Source of the DNA: Forficula auricularia
Lineage: Eukaryota; Arthropoda; Insecta; Dermaptera; Forficulidae
Length of the DNA: 64,000 bases
Direction: 5' to 3'
NCBI GenBank assembly: GCA_024734495.1
Contig: JALMQS010000841.1
Coordinates: 5,448,465 to 5,512,464, forward strand
In this document: positions 12,501 to 27,500 of the stretch, piece after piece
Layout of the letters: the number at the start of each line of letters is the position of its first letter
How positions within the stretch are numbered: the first letter of the stretch is position 1
Notes under the pieces: generated by a model
Seen by the model: only the letters and a program-made list of their open reading frames with translations
What the model was told of the DNA's origin: nothing
Database searches by the model: none
Made by a program: the position numbers and the translations under genes

Positions 12501-15500
12501 TTTCATCTTTTTTTCTTTGAAATTTACTCAAAACATAATCAAATCAAATATATACAATTGGAACTTCTAATATTATCGATCTGGTTACAATTCTCTAACT
12601 GCAAATTTAAGTTTCAGCTCAATAAATTAAATTACAAAAATTTAAAGAAATATTTTTTCCATTATTTAATTTAAAATATATTATAAAAAAAAGTTTTTAA
12701 TTCAAAAGGCATTTTTTTCGGTTTCCAAACAATTTCTACTCATAAAAACATCCCAAAAAGTAAAAGCGTTGGCGCCTTTAATTTCGAATTTAATTAAAAT
12801 GAATGCATAGTCTTATGAACATATAAATTTTACAAGTACGTAAGAAAATTTTGGCAAATCCCAAATAATAATAGAAGATCAAAATAATCAAAGCATCAAG
12901 CAGAGGACAACCTCTTTGTTTCTCTTAGTGAATAATAAAAGAAAATTTATTCGCTATTTTTTACAGCATTTCAAATTAAAAGTGTATTTACCATTTTTTT
13001 CTTTTAAAAGTTCTTTTTGATGCATCTCTAGGTACTACTAGAAAAAACCTATTACAGTGAAACCCCTCAAATCCGAACTAATTGGGCCTGTAGCCTGTTC
13101 GGATTAGCCGAAAGCTGGTTTTGGAGTGCGTTTCTGTTCCAGTTGCTTTGTTATTGTTGAGTTTTTAATTAAATGAACGGTCTTGATTAATTTTTTGATT
13201 TTAAATTATGGCAAGCAAACGAAAACACAGTTCTTGTAGCTGTAGAACAAAAACTGAAAGCTTTAAAGCGTCTGAACGCTGGGGAAAGTTTGACAAAGTT
13301 GGCTGGCGAGTTTGGAGTTGGTAAAGCAACAATCAATGGATTAGAAAAAATGTGTCGAAATTGAACAGTTTTGCAATGAAACAAGTGATAAAACCTTTTT
13401 CTCAAAAAAAACTCGTTCGGATTTCTGTGGCTCGGATTTGAAGGGTTTCATTGTAAACTCAATTGGTATAGGTCCACAGTTTGAAAAGCCCGCCTCTAAA
13501 AAACAATTACTATTCTCCCAGAATCTCCCATATTACAATAAAATCAAAGTAGAACCGAGATCTATCATTTGAATTCTGGCTAAAACTTGCAACCAGTTCC
13601 TTTCACATATGTATGATAATAGAATCTTCTTTTGTCTGTTTGTTTGATCCATCTTTTCGCCTGCTTATGCGATTCGTAAAACACATTTTTCTTTCTTTAC
13701 CTCGTTCTTTTCATCTTTATATGTAAAATATATCCTTTCAAAATTCGATTCTCTTTTATAAAAAATAGAAATCAAATATATCTATAGATACGTATATACT
13801 TATATTTCTATACGAAGTAAAATGGATCTTTCTTTACAAAGCTCAAAGTTTTTATTTATTATGTAAATTTATTAACATTTATTAAAAAAAGTAAGTTTTC
13901 TCTTTGAAATAAGATCTGGTTGAATAGTTTTAACAACCACAGAAGTAGTTTCAATATTAATATGTTCGCCGCTTGCGGCAGAGACCGCTATAATAATTAA
14001 ACCCATCATAATCGAGAATCTTTCAACTTAGTAGTTCAGCTTTCAGAATTACTTTATAAATAATTTCCCTGCAGGATTTCTGTTATAAATTAAATTTGAG
14101 TCCACATAATAACTACTAAATTATAAGATTGAAATAATCCGAATATAGCCTAGAAGGATTAATCAATCTACTGATTTAATTTTTATTGGGAAGATAACCA
14201 ATCAGAAGGCTGAATTTATTCAAGTTTTCCTGTATAATTTAAAATATATGAAATCAATTATACTCGAGTAAAACAAACAAATGAGAACAATGTAAAGGTC
14301 TATTAAAAAACCTCTTAAAAATTATAACAATTTAATTTTTAAATCTTAATATTATACACACTATTTCGAATTTTTGTGGTGCTTTGGTGTTTTAATTGTC
14401 TATAAAAATGGAAGTTTCGACAGAAATTACCTAGAAAGATAATTTTTCATGAGAAAATGCACGACTTTTTCACACTTAATTCTGGAGTTTTTTCGAGGGC
14501 TTCATTCATCTAGGGCAGGGGTTGGCAACCTTTTGAGACGGAAAAGCCAAAAGTTACAATCTACAAAATATCCCAGTTTTTAAAGAGCCACTAACATATT
14601 TAATACAATATTATGGTATTTGATTAGGATTAGATATATATAAATTTGATTTTTGATTTAAAATAAAGCCGCATATGGCTCGCGAGCCGCAGGTTGCCGA
14701 CCCTGATCTAGGGGACTAAGGTAACACTTGGACGCTTCATTTGACATCAGTCGAATTGATAAATTTCACAAACAGTTGAAAATAAATACAGAATTAGAGT
14801 CGAAACGTCGTGCATTCAAATTGATAAATTTCACAAGCAGTTGAAAATAAATACAGAATTAGGAGTCGAACCGTCGTGAATTCCTATGTGACTATCTAAA
14901 GAGATCTATCTTTGTGTGTTTTTGGTCGACATTTCTTTTTAAAATTTAATATATTCGTAGTTAAAATTTTAAATATTTAAAACATTTAATTTTTTCAATT
15001 AAATTTCCCTTGCCAGTCGAGCCGAACTATTGTACTTTAAGATTTTAAATTTTACTTTTTTGCCTTCAATGTTTTCTTAGATATGCTTGAAATCTTTTCA
15101 TTTTCGAAACTTATTTTCATTTGTCTCTCTGTATTCCGATACATATGATAGCTTAAAAACAGTAAGATGTAGATATTTTTGCGTTCTGATGGCAAACTTT
15201 TTATATTTTAAAACAAAAAACTTTTTATATAGCCCATTCTAACTCATCATAACTTTTGGTTGAATAGTGCAGAAAATCCGAAAAAATCGATTTGTTAAAT
15301 AAGAAACTACCAAAGGATTGTATTTAATGAGCTCAAATTTGGGACACGAATTTGTAATAATACACTGCATCTTATATTTAGTAATAAACCGCACACTGCC
15401 AAGTCTTAACTTCCTAGTTCTCAAAAAGTTGCTAACTCTAAATGACAAAATAAAATATGTGGAAGAAATAGGTACCAACTTATAAAAAATTTATAATTTT

Positions 15501-18500
15501 TTCTATGTATTTCATTGTCGTTATTAATACATTTTTTCATAAATTATTTATACAGTGAAACCCTTCAAATCCGAACTAATTTAGGCTGTAGCCTGTTTGG
15601 ATTTCTTATTGAAGAAAATGATTCTCTTTCTATCCTTGAGAAACTGAAGAAAGTTACAATAAAAGAAGTTATTTACTGGGTTGCAGAATCCTGGCAATAT
15701 ACAAGTGTGAACTTACTGCGGAGATCTTGGAAGAAGCTTTGGCCTAGCTTCGAGTTCGAGAAAACACCTACCCAAACTGAAATTTGTCAAAAAAACTAGT
15801 TCGGATTTCCCGGGATTTCGGATTTGAGGGTTTCGCTCTATATGAATTAAATTATTCACTGAAAAAATAACATCCCTGGGTGCCGAGAGCTTATTCAGCC
15901 CCAGGGGATCTTATTCGAGGCCCTTTCTTATTAAATTTTTTGATAAAATAATTAAGGAAACTACTTTATTCGATTTTATTTGGGGAGCCCGGGACCCCTT
16001 TAGAGGCCGAGATCCTGGGCGTAATTCCCCCATCTCAGCTCCTCTGGGATAGAATATAAAAAAAAAGCTTTTTGATTTTTAGTCTCGATTTCATTTGTTT
16101 TCTGAAAACAATAAATTCTAGAAAAGTTTTGAAAAGTTCCTATCAATAAAGAAACCATAAACAATGTTTAACTTATCCAGGAGATGCTTTTGTTTTGGTG
16201 TTCTGGATTTTTCACCTTCGAGCTTCCTTCCTTTTCCTGATATCTTGATTGCAAACGTCGACCCCGTAGACCGTGAACTTGCAGGAAGGAAGCTACTAGT
16301 TTTTCTTCTTTTCATATGACATACTTTATACGTATCTCAAATCTTTTTTTTGTTTGAGCTAATTAGGTCTTTTTTATATTAAGCTTTGTTTCAAACAGAG
16401 GAGTAAAGATAGATTTTTTTATCATCCGATTTTTTGTACTTTCTTGTTCGCGACTTAGTGGGGGACATTAAAATGAATAAAAATCAATATCTATATTAGG
16501 AATTTTGTCATGGGAGAATGGTGTGGGTTCTTGGTGAAACATTTTAAATAAAGTGAAGAAAATTTTAAAAATTTTTAAAATTTAAAATACTAGGTAGGTT
16601 TCACATAAATAAATCATCGGATGCTTGTTTAGCATTTATGTGAAATCTACCTAGTATTTTATATTTTAAATTTTAAAAAGTTTCTAAAAATTTTTTCAAA
16701 ATTTTCTTTACTTTATATAAGAGATGTTACGGAGGCAGGTTTACCGGAACCGGAGATTTTAAATTTGATTTATCGAAGCTGGAATCGGAGTCGGAGTCGA
16801 AGTCGAAGTAGATGTATTTAAATAAGGTCAGGCATAATGAAATAATAGAAATATAATTCATTAATCAATCTCTTTAATCAGCAAATATAGTATAAATAAT
16901 AATACACATATTAATTAAGTAAGATGCAACAATAGAAAAATATGCTGGCGTGTGGGGATTCCCCGGCCGACAAGTCAAAACTTGTAGCTGTGCGCTCTGA
17001 CTGGCCGCGGTTTAATCTTTCGATTCTCGAACCTCCGATTCAAAATTATCCGGGAGCCGAATTCGGAGCCAAAGATGTAAAATCAATCGGAAGTTCCGAC
17101 CCTTCGGAGTCCGTAACATCCCTAATCTAGATATATATATCTCCGCTTTTTGAAAAATATCGAGATACCAGATGCAAAATATTTCAGTCTCTCTAGTTGG
17201 ATAATGATTGCAAAAAAAGTTCAGTATTTTTCATTACTAACAGATTTTATTAATAATTAAGTGGATATCGATGAGGCAGTCCAAAAAAAGAAGAAGATAA
17301 TTTACACTATCTTTTTATTCATAAAACTGATGTTTCGGAGGCTATTCCCTCCTTCTTCAGAGTTTTGAAAAGTGAAATCCAATGCGACACAGAATTATAA
17401 TGTAGTACTACATTATAATTCTGCTGAGAATGAAATACAATATATTATTGTTACTGCCACTGAAAGAGAAGACAGAGGGGAAAGTCGCATTGGATTTCCT
17501 TCACTGCATTGACTTTCCAAAACCCTGAAGAAGGAGGGAATAGCCTCCGAAACGTCGGTTTTATGAATAAAAAGATAGTATAAATGATGTTTCACCTTGC
17601 ACCAACACCACAATCTCTACTGATTATCCAATTTTATTGATAATACTTGAATTATAAAATAGAGTACTTAAGAAATAAATACAAGAATTAGAATATACAG
17701 GATGATTTATGAATTTTTGGAGTGTTTTTTAATAAATTATTCTTGACTTTTCGATCAATTTAAATAAATGTTTCTACATTTAGTTTTTTAGTTACTTCCA
17801 CGTTCTTAAAACTTAAGGGAATTTTAGAAACAACATTTTAATCATCAATTTAAAACTTGCTTAATGATGTATTTAAGTAAGAATCCAATAAAAAAATATA
17901 CATAAAATAACACCTCTGTGTTTTTTTTAAATCGGTTATTTCAGATTGTATTTTAAATCTAATTAAATTAATTAAAAGAAATAGCGTCCCCTATAATTGC
18001 ACAAAGAATAACATAAAAATATTTTTTTTATTATAATAATTACAATCTAGCTGTAAAAAATAATAATTATAAAACCTCAACAAGAAATATTGATTTAAAA
18101 ATAAACGAAATGAATTTCTAAAAATCACACTGAAATAAATATCCAGTGATGTTTGATTGTAATATTTTAAAATAAGACTCTAAATATTTTTCGGTGTATG
18201 TGACTTTGACTAATAATTTTGATAGTTAAAACTAATATACCTTATGAAAATGACTCACTATGTGAAATTAATAGTGGCAAAAAAGAGTGGGGTAAGATTA
18301 GAAAGACATAGATTCGCCTGTGTTTTTCTAGGTTATGCATTCTAATCGAACGCTCTGATTTGCGGGTTGTATCATTAGGCGTTAAATATTAAAACCTTAT
18401 ATTTTTGAATATCAATTAAAAAAAAATTAAAAACTAATAATTTTGATACTATTTTTAATTATGGTCATTACCATACAAATACGTATATTTTCTTTGTTGG

Positions 18501-21500
18501 GTCATTCAATGCATGTTTTCTTTTCGTATCTGGTTGTAGTATTGTTTTTTTTCATTTACACTGATTGAATACTTTCACTATACCTTTGCATTCACTTACA
18601 ATAAAAATAACTAAATACGAAATCCACTGTAAAGTCAGATCTCGAAAAAAATATTAAAAAAAATAAAAATAATTCTTATTTGTCAGTGGCCATTGGAAAT
18701 TTTTAGGTCAACAATGGGACCCGTGGTGAGATTTAGGTTGGCTAGGCCTGGTCTAAATAATCAAAATCCTATCTCTGTGGTGTATCTAGATACTTTTATC
18801 TAGGTACGTCACAACACTGTATATTTGTGTTCATAATAAGATTGAATATATGTTCCATGTTTATTTTTTATATATTTGTAATCTTATTTACATCAAGCAG
18901 AAGACGCATTGTTTTGACTTTTTTCTTATACATATTTTTTAAACATTTATTGGAAAAAGTATCTATCAACTATAAGTAAAAAGAAGATATATTATTACTA
19001 TACTATTACTACTACTTAAGTATTAGTTATCACTTGTGATGTCAGATATTGAACAAATTAAGAAAATAGGACAAAAGCAAAGATGGAAGAGAACGATGAT
19101 TTATTTTTCAAATTCATCTGGGAATGAGTGCTGTAAAATTTCATTAATTACTAGTTAAAGATTAGATGAAAATTACATGAATAGCTTCCCACGGTAAAAA
19201 TAATCTGAAAAGAAGAGAGAAAGATGATGGGAAATTTTTCATATTTCCATTGTCTCAATATTAAAATACAGTTGTTCTTAATTAATGTTTACCTACTTAC
19301 TGGTGCATTCCGAATAATTGAAATCCACACAAAATACGGTCAAATCAATAAATTTTTTATGCTATGAACTAATACCTTCTAATGAAGTAATGAACGAAAA
19401 CATAAGTTGTAATTTTACAATAGCTATCAAAACAAAGTAGAGCGTTCTCCACAATCAAGGTTAAGATTTAGTTAAACCTTATTAGAGTGGTCCGTATTTT
19501 GGGTATTTTTGAATTTTTAGGCTGACAGAGTCTCATATGGTTCGAAATGAATAAAAAAAGAATATCGCCAAGTTTTAAGTCTCTATCTCGAATTTTAATC
19601 TGTGCTTCTCATCTAAATAACATGGGTTTTTTGGCATTGAACGACCAATTTTTTATTCAGGGCAAAGTATTTTGAAACTCTGTATATTTTATCTTTATAA
19701 TAGTAGCTATCCTTCAGAATTTTTACAGATTTTTAGCTATTATAATTTTGGAGTTAGAGCTAGATAAAAATAATGCTATATCTTAGTGTTAGTTATAGAC
19801 TCAAAAATTATAATATGATGTATAATAGCTAAAAATCTGTAAAAATTCTGAGAGATACGTACTATTATAAGGATAAAGTCTACATAGTTTCAAATTTTTT
19901 GAACCATTACTTTGACCGAAATAAAAATTGATCTTTCACTGCCAAAATCCTCATGTTATTTAGATGGGAAACTTGCATCGGAGTGCGGCATAGGTTAAAA
20001 TTGAGATAGAGCCTGTGAAACTTGGGGGATATTTTTTTTATTTATTTCGAACCATGTGTCAGCGTAAAGAATTCGAAAGTACCCAAAATAAGGTCAACCT
20101 TACTGTCTCATATTAGATATAGTGCCTATGAATGAAATAAAACTCAAAAGGTTTTCACAAACTCACTATATTTCGGATTATTAGTCCATCATCAGAGTGT
20201 ACAGTTTTTAACCTGTAAACTGCTGATGAGGGACTAATAATCCGAAAAATATTGAGTTTGTATAAACCTCTTTGAGTTTTATTTCATTCACTGTGCAACT
20301 GCACACCCTTTACTTTGCACCAACACCACAATCTCTGCTAATCACCCTTTACTTTATTAATTAATATCATGTTTCACCTAAAACCTACACTACTTTCTCT
20401 AAGTAACAAAAATATATAGTACCTATATCTACATTATTTTAAAACCAGGTCTTTCCTCTCTACTAACTCTCATAGAATTCTGTGTTGTGTTAGAATATAA
20501 CTTTCATGGGTCACTTTGAGGTCTGCCCTATCCTAGAATAGCTAGATTACTTTGCAGAAAATCGTACTTATTCACAAGGCTCCAAATTCTTCCTTTTTCT
20601 AATATGATTCTGTGGGAAGGGGCTTCCAAGCATTCTCTATATCAATATACTATACAAATTCTAATTTCTAATGTGCGTTTAATTAAATTTACTTATAGCT
20701 AAACTTGTTATTTCTTCCGGAATTTTGTTATTTAAGCACATCCGCACACCTTGGCCCACAATGCCCCATAATGCATTTGCCAAATTCCTATGACCTTTTA
20801 AGTCTAGGATTCGTTTCCCGCAATTTACACCATTCATTTGATTAAGACCCGCATCCAACGATACCATCAACTCCGACCCAACCCATAAAATTTCTTCCTC
20901 TTGTCCATTTTCTTTTTACGAGGCATGGGTGTATCTTGACCTATAGTGTTCTGCACTCCTAGTAAAAACTATTTCTCGCTTCAATATCACTATTATACAT
21001 CAATAGACCCTCCCTCCCCCTATAATCTTTTTTCCAACATCAGGGGCTAGTTAACCTGGCAAGTATATGCATTGTTCTTATAGGAGAATCAAAAGTAGTT
21101 CTCCAATAACTCTTTATCACTAGATATCAGGTGGGTTAAATTACCAATTTCATTACATGTAATTATTAATTCTATATTCTATATATGTATCTATGATTTT
21201 TGCCAATAGAATTTTCGCACTGCATAAGCTTTGACTCAAATCAATATTATGTTAAATTAAATTGGGTTGGTTTTGCCAAATATATAATAACATAAAAAAA
21301 TATAATATATATTATATATATAATAATATTGTTATGATTGATTGTGCAACATGAATTCACGAGAACAAATATTATACAATCATTTTTTTTATAATTTTAA
21401 TAAAAAAGAAAAAAAATTGAACACATAGAGAATTCTAAATTAAATATAATATCACTCATAAAAAAATGATAAAAAAATCTGTTCTATTTTCATATTTTAT

Positions 21501-24500
21501 AGCTTCCATTACCTGACTAGTGTATAAACTACGTATATTAAATTATGCATGATTTCTTTTCTCCGCTAACCAAGCTCATTTGATTATCCTCCGGATCTTT
21601 TTTCCTCCTTCGTACATAAACGGAATTTTATCATAATCGATCTCTAAGGAAACGATATTTTATTTGAATATTAATTGGTTCATTAATTAGATTTTTAAGC
21701 TCCATCCTTCAACATCATGGGAGAATTTTTTAAGAGTTTACTTATAGGAGTAAACATACAAAATTGTAAATTTTCAATTATTATTTGTTTCGATTAGTAA
21801 ATATCACTTTAAGTTTCTCTATATATCTATATATCAATGTTTTTTAAGGGAGAATGGTGTGGGTTCTTGATGAAACATTTTAAATAAAGTAAAGAAAATT
21901 TTCAAAATTTTTTTGATACTTTTTAAAAATTTAAAATATAACTAGTACTACCTAGTATTTTATACTTTAAATTTTAAAAAGTTTCAAAATATTTTTCAAA
22001 TTGTTATTTACTTTATCAATAACTAGCTGCTCCAGGCGTGCCTTCGGCCCTGGCGGGTAGCGTCTCGAGGCGGCCAAAAAGTTTTTTAAATATTTATTTA
22101 ACGCACTGGCTCAAAGAACGCTATCTAACCAATCAGAATCGTTCTAATAATTTAACGCGTTGCCATTGATTATGCACTGGCCAATCAGATCGTTTGATAA
22201 TATGCAAACATACATACATGCTTTCCATTTCATATATAGATAGATAGATAGATGTGTTCTTTGGGTCTACTTACTCACTTCAAAAGTCTTTTTATTTAAT
22301 TAAGGGAAGATTTATATTTAATTTTTGAAAATGGATTATTATCAGAGTGAACTTTAGGAAAAAATAACTCAACAGCAACGTTTCGTCTTTTTTTTTCTAG
22401 ACTTTTTCAAATCTCTGTTGCATTGCTGTTTAATTGTTGTATTTTTTTCTGATCCTCATGTATCTTATAATTTACATTTAAAATTTTTAAAAAGATAAAC
22501 CTAAATCACATCAAAGATTTATAATTTAATGTTCTTGATTGAATTATTTAAAATTTGGGCGAAAATTCATCGTTCTCTGTGCATTTTGATGAATTTGTGA
22601 ACTGTTTGGTCTATCTAGAAAGTTAAAATTTAGCCCAAATGTGCACCTTACAAATCCAAAATTTGTGCCCAGCTGATTAGTTGCAATTTTTCAAGAAGTT
22701 TCTAATATACGATTCGATTTTTTTTAATTTTCTTCATTTTCCTTCCACTGATTTTGAGCCAAAAACTAATTATTTATTCATTTTGAAAATACAAACATTT
22801 AGTCACCAAATCCAATTTTTTCGAGTTTCCCACTTTGTTATCTTGTCCTCACAAGCAAATATATTTTTGGATGAATTCAAAACTTCGGACGTCCGGCAAG
22901 CTTTGATTTAATAACAAGGATGCAGAAAAAATGCAAGAATTTTGTTTCCATGATGAATTATTCAAGGGTTGGATTGGACTCGGGGGATATTTGTAAATCA
23001 AGTTTACTTAATATATTGGATGTTGTGGAAGAAGATAGAAGTAGGGGTACATCTTTAGTCTTCCAAAGTCATAGAGAATACATGAATTACCTATCAATAA
23101 ATATTAAATTGAAAACAACTTATTAATATTTAATATTCTATTAGATCAGTTTGTTTTTACATTTATTCTAATATTTTTGATCAAATATTTTTCATTTTAA
23201 ATTAAAAAGAAAAAAATTCAAATTATTTTCTCCAAAAATAAATCTAATGAAAAGCCACACGATTTAATAATTAGTATCTTTTTAACCGACTTCAAAAAAG
23301 GAGGAGGTTCTCTATTCGAGCTGAATTTTTTATGTTTTTTATTTTATTTTATGTTACCTCATATCTCCGCCAATTGTGAACCAATTTTGAAATTTTTTTT
23401 GCATTGGGTTCAGTCCAGGCCCCGTTTTTTCATTGTTATTAAACCTTTATTGTTAGGTTTGTTCAGGCCTAACTTCTTTGTTTATGAACCGATTTCGATG
23501 ATTCTTTTTTTATTGTAAAGGGGGTATCTTAGGCATGGTGTCCTATAAATTTGCTCAAGTTCTGATGATATGATTAACGACGAAATAACGTAAATCTCCA
23601 ATTCTCATGAGCAAATAATCGAAATTATGATAAATAAAATATTTTATAAAAAAATCTTATAACCACTATTAAAACATCACTAAAAAGAGAAAAATAAAAA
23701 TAATTTTTATAAAAAAAAAAATAAAACCGACTTCAAAAAACTTAAATGCAACAAATAAAATAATAATAACTTAAAAATAAAATAAAATCCACTAAAAGGT
23801 ATAAAATAATTATCTTATTTAGTTGACAACTAAACGACGAGAAATTAACATGAAATTACTTTTTGAAGTCGGTGCCAAAGCATATACATTTTATGAATCG
23901 GACTTGACGGATCTTACTTAGTACGTTTGGCGAGTACGCTCGCTTATAGGTATAGTTTGTTTGGCACCGACTTCAAAAAGTAATTTCATGTTAATATTTC
24001 GTCGTTTATTTGTAACTAAATAAGATAATTATTTTATACCTTTTAGTGAATTTTTATTTTATTTTTAAGTTATTATTATTTTTATTTGTTGTATTTAAGT
24101 TTTTTGAAGTCGGTTTTATTTTTTTTTCATAAAAATTATTTTTTTAATTAAGAGATCTATGATTCTCGACAAAATGCCAATTTGGTTAATTTTTTAATGT
24201 CATTTAATAAAAAATTAAAAGAGAAACGATCTAACTAGTAATTAAAGAAATTTCCTCTAGAGATCCAGGATAAAGTATTCTTTGTAATTTTAATTAATTT
24301 ATGGTAAGATTTGAGGTAGAAATTAGAAGTACAGAGAAAATCTCAATCCTTAGATCTTATAGGTTACATACAATCTAGTTCAATTTGCTCAAGGATGAAA
24401 TTACCCCTTTCCTGGTGATATAATTATTGCTTTTGATAAATAAATTAAAAATGTTGAAAAAATGCTAAGCCATTTAAATCAAAGTCCCAACCTGACGCAA

Positions 24501-27500
24501 AATTAGAATAGACACGTGGCAGAATGGTAAAAGCAGAAATATTAATCACAAGCGAAAGTATTTGGAGACATAAAAATCATTATTTTTTTATATTTAAATT
24601 CTAGAGCTATAAAAATAGTCTAAATTAATTTTTGTCAAAGGCAAAATTCTAGAACTATACTTATGGTATTGAGTGTTGTTTTTTAAACTATTTAAATTGT
24701 TAATACAAGTAAGAAAAATTTCAAGGTAGGTTTCACAAAAATAAAACAAATATATGTTTTGAGTTTTTATCTCGAAATATATATATATTTCGTTTTTGAG
24801 CCCATATTTTAGTAAAAGCTGGTTCCTACTAGTTAAAACGTGTTTCACTGAATACCTTTGTCGCAACTAGAATTTACTGATGTTAGTTGAGGTCTAGAAT
24901 CTTCTTTTTACTAAATTTTAAACAAATAAATATACTAATAGGTACGGTTTTAGGTTTTCATTCAGAATTAAAGTGGATCCCTGAATCTCTGAATGTTTGA
25001 CCGTATCTCAGAGCATTATTTATTCTTATTAAACGAGTAAAAATTGTTTATATATATATTTATTTCTATATATATTTATTTGTATATTAGATCTATTTTG
25101 AAAACGGCTCTACCGATTTTGATGAAACAAAATCTATTAACAAGTTTTGAGGATGAGAAAGCGATCTGGCTAGATCTGCACCTCGACAAATTTCATCTTA
25201 ATTGATCTTTTCTTAATTAAAGTAATTATTGATAAATGAAAATCTCAATAAAAAGTTTGTTTACATTTTTATCAATTATCTTTTATTTTTAATTGGTTTT
25301 TTAATTTTAAAAGTCACTAGTAGGTTATAGCAAATATATTAAAATTAGGAATTTTTTGTTTGTTTTTAATTAACAGGTGTCTAAATCATAACAAAACAGG
25401 TGTGTTTACAAATAAAGTGGTTGAAGTGACTTTTTTTAATATAACTTGGAAACAAATCTTATTTAATTTTATCTTTTTATTTCAATCCTATACGATTATT
25501 TTTTTATTATTATTTTCCTATTTCTATCCTAGATAGAATAAATAAGAATCCTTTCGATCAAAATATAAAATTCGATTAAAATTTTAATTTAATGTTTACT
25601 ATATTTTGAAGAAGATCGAAATTTTGTCAGGTCGAAAATAAAAATAAAATATTTTTTAATCATGGAGTGATATTTCAACCTGTAAAGATTTCTTTAAATA
25701 CAAATATGCTAATTTAAAAAAAAAATTAATTCACTTAGATTTGAATTTCGATTTTCCCCAAAAGATCTCCACTATTTGAAAGACCTGGAGCGAATCTCTT
25801 ATCTCCCAAATAACGGGTCATCTGAAACAAGCTTACTTTTAACCAATTTATTGATTAAGTTTCTTTCTTGTTAACAAGTTAGCCCCACCTAAACTGACAA
25901 TCCAAGTCTTCTTTGCACTTGTTGGATTGTACAATAATCTAAAAATTTTGATTTTTTTAAAATCATTAAAAAAATTTCATTTTCAAATTGGCTCTAGCTA
26001 TATTAATTATTTCACTTCTATTAAATTCGATTACTTTCAGAAATAAATTCGAGTTATGTTATCTAATCATCTTCTCAAACTTAGCCTCTGCACGTTCGCT
26101 CTATTTTCAAAGGAATCACTTAATAGCTCTAGAGTACCCAGATGGGCCTTTGAACTTAAGAACCACTATAATAATCACGGAGTATAAACAATTAATTTAT
26201 TAATTTTTATCCTTAAAATTTATAATTACTTTCAAAATGTTAACGAATAAAAGTTTAAGATAGCAGATTTGATAATTAGTAGAGATTGTGGTGTTGGTGC
26301 AAGGTGAAACATCTTTAATAAAGATAAGAGTAAATAAATAAATTTTTAATGTGAAATAAGTGACCTAGAATCCTTAACTCATAGTAAATCAATATTAAAT
26401 ATAATATTTATTTACTCTTATCTTTAGCAGATTTGATGTATATTTATCAATTGAGAAGTTTCGGATGAGAATAACTAGATTTTTAACATTTTTGATTTTT
26501 GATAAGAAGCTGTTGTTTGTCTGACTAGCTTAATATGACAACGAATTTTCAATATCCAATAGATAATTGACCCCATAAGAAATAATAGATAAACTATTTC
26601 TAATTAAAAAGACTGATGATGAAGGCCAAGTCTTCGAAACTTTAGTCTCAAACTAATAAATTATATATATATATATATGTTCCATATACCAGTGGTGGGT
26701 GGTGACTTATCAACCAGGGGATGTTGTCCAAAAAAGTACCCTTCATTTTTTTTAAATTTTATTTTATTCTTTTTGCAAATTTCCTCGAATACGTCATCAT
26801 AGAATTTTTCGTTATTTTTCAAAATTTTATATTAGATTTTTATGACACGGTATGAAAATACTTTAAGGGCCAATTGTAGTCGGTTAGTAAAGTCTTTGTT
26901 AAATTGACAAACGGTCAAACCGTAGTATTATCCTTGTGCACAGCCGGATGGCCAATCAGATGAAGTTCATGTCATCTGATTGGCCATCCGGCCGGGCACA
27001 AGAAGAATACTAAGGTTTAACCGTTTGTCAATTTAACAAAGACTTTACTAACTCGACATACAACTGGCCTTAAATGTTTTGAAAATATAGTGATGCTCAG
27101 CGTCGCATCCACAGCATCCATGGACCTCATGCCACTTATGTATACATATTTATATTTGATATTTATATATATATAATATATGTGTGTGTGTTTATTTGCA
27201 TCAAGCAGAAGAAAGCCTCTTTGTTTCTCTTTATGATTAGCTGAAGTCTTATTTTTTACTTTTTTAAATTTTAAATTTTTATTTTTTTGGCTTTTCGGCC
27301 CTTCTAGTCATTAGCCAATTTACGATACTATTATGAAAATATGACTTTTATGTAGGGATCAGATTTTTAGCCGGTTGCCTAGGAGTCGGATTCGAACCCG
27401 GGCCCACTTGATTAGCAGGCTTGTACGCTAACCGCTTGCACAACCGGACCCTCTAATTTTTAATTAAACAAATTATTATTATTTTAATATTTGAATGAAA

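Larger units (their letters stand above)
17260..17630. mobile_element. Foldback element carrying two opposed hammerhead motifs
   Basis: The left end GTGGATATCGATGAGGCAGT is followed by a minus-strand hammerhead. The right part holds a 115-bp segment (GAGAATGAAATACAATATAT, TGTTACTGCCACTGA) and the plus-strand hammerhead, then GCACCAACACCACAATCTC. The 115-bp segment upstream of the ribozyme recurs at 31590-31700 and 45510-45620. Confidence 0.75.
20129..20295. mobile_element. Inverted hammerhead pair, GAGTTTG subfamily
   Basis: AATGAAATAAAACTCAAAAG at the left is inverted at the right (GAGTTTTATTTCATTCACTG). Each arm carries CUGAUGA...GGACUAAUAAUCC-GAAA on its own outward strand. Downstream, 20296-20400 has GCACCAACACCACAATCTC and a second GTTTCACCTAAAACC lead. 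Confidence 0.7.

Noticed and set aside
14755..14882. GAAACGTC in the 64-bp tandem units as a hammerhead
   Set aside because: No CUGANGA at the right distance and no stem II, so only half the motif is present.
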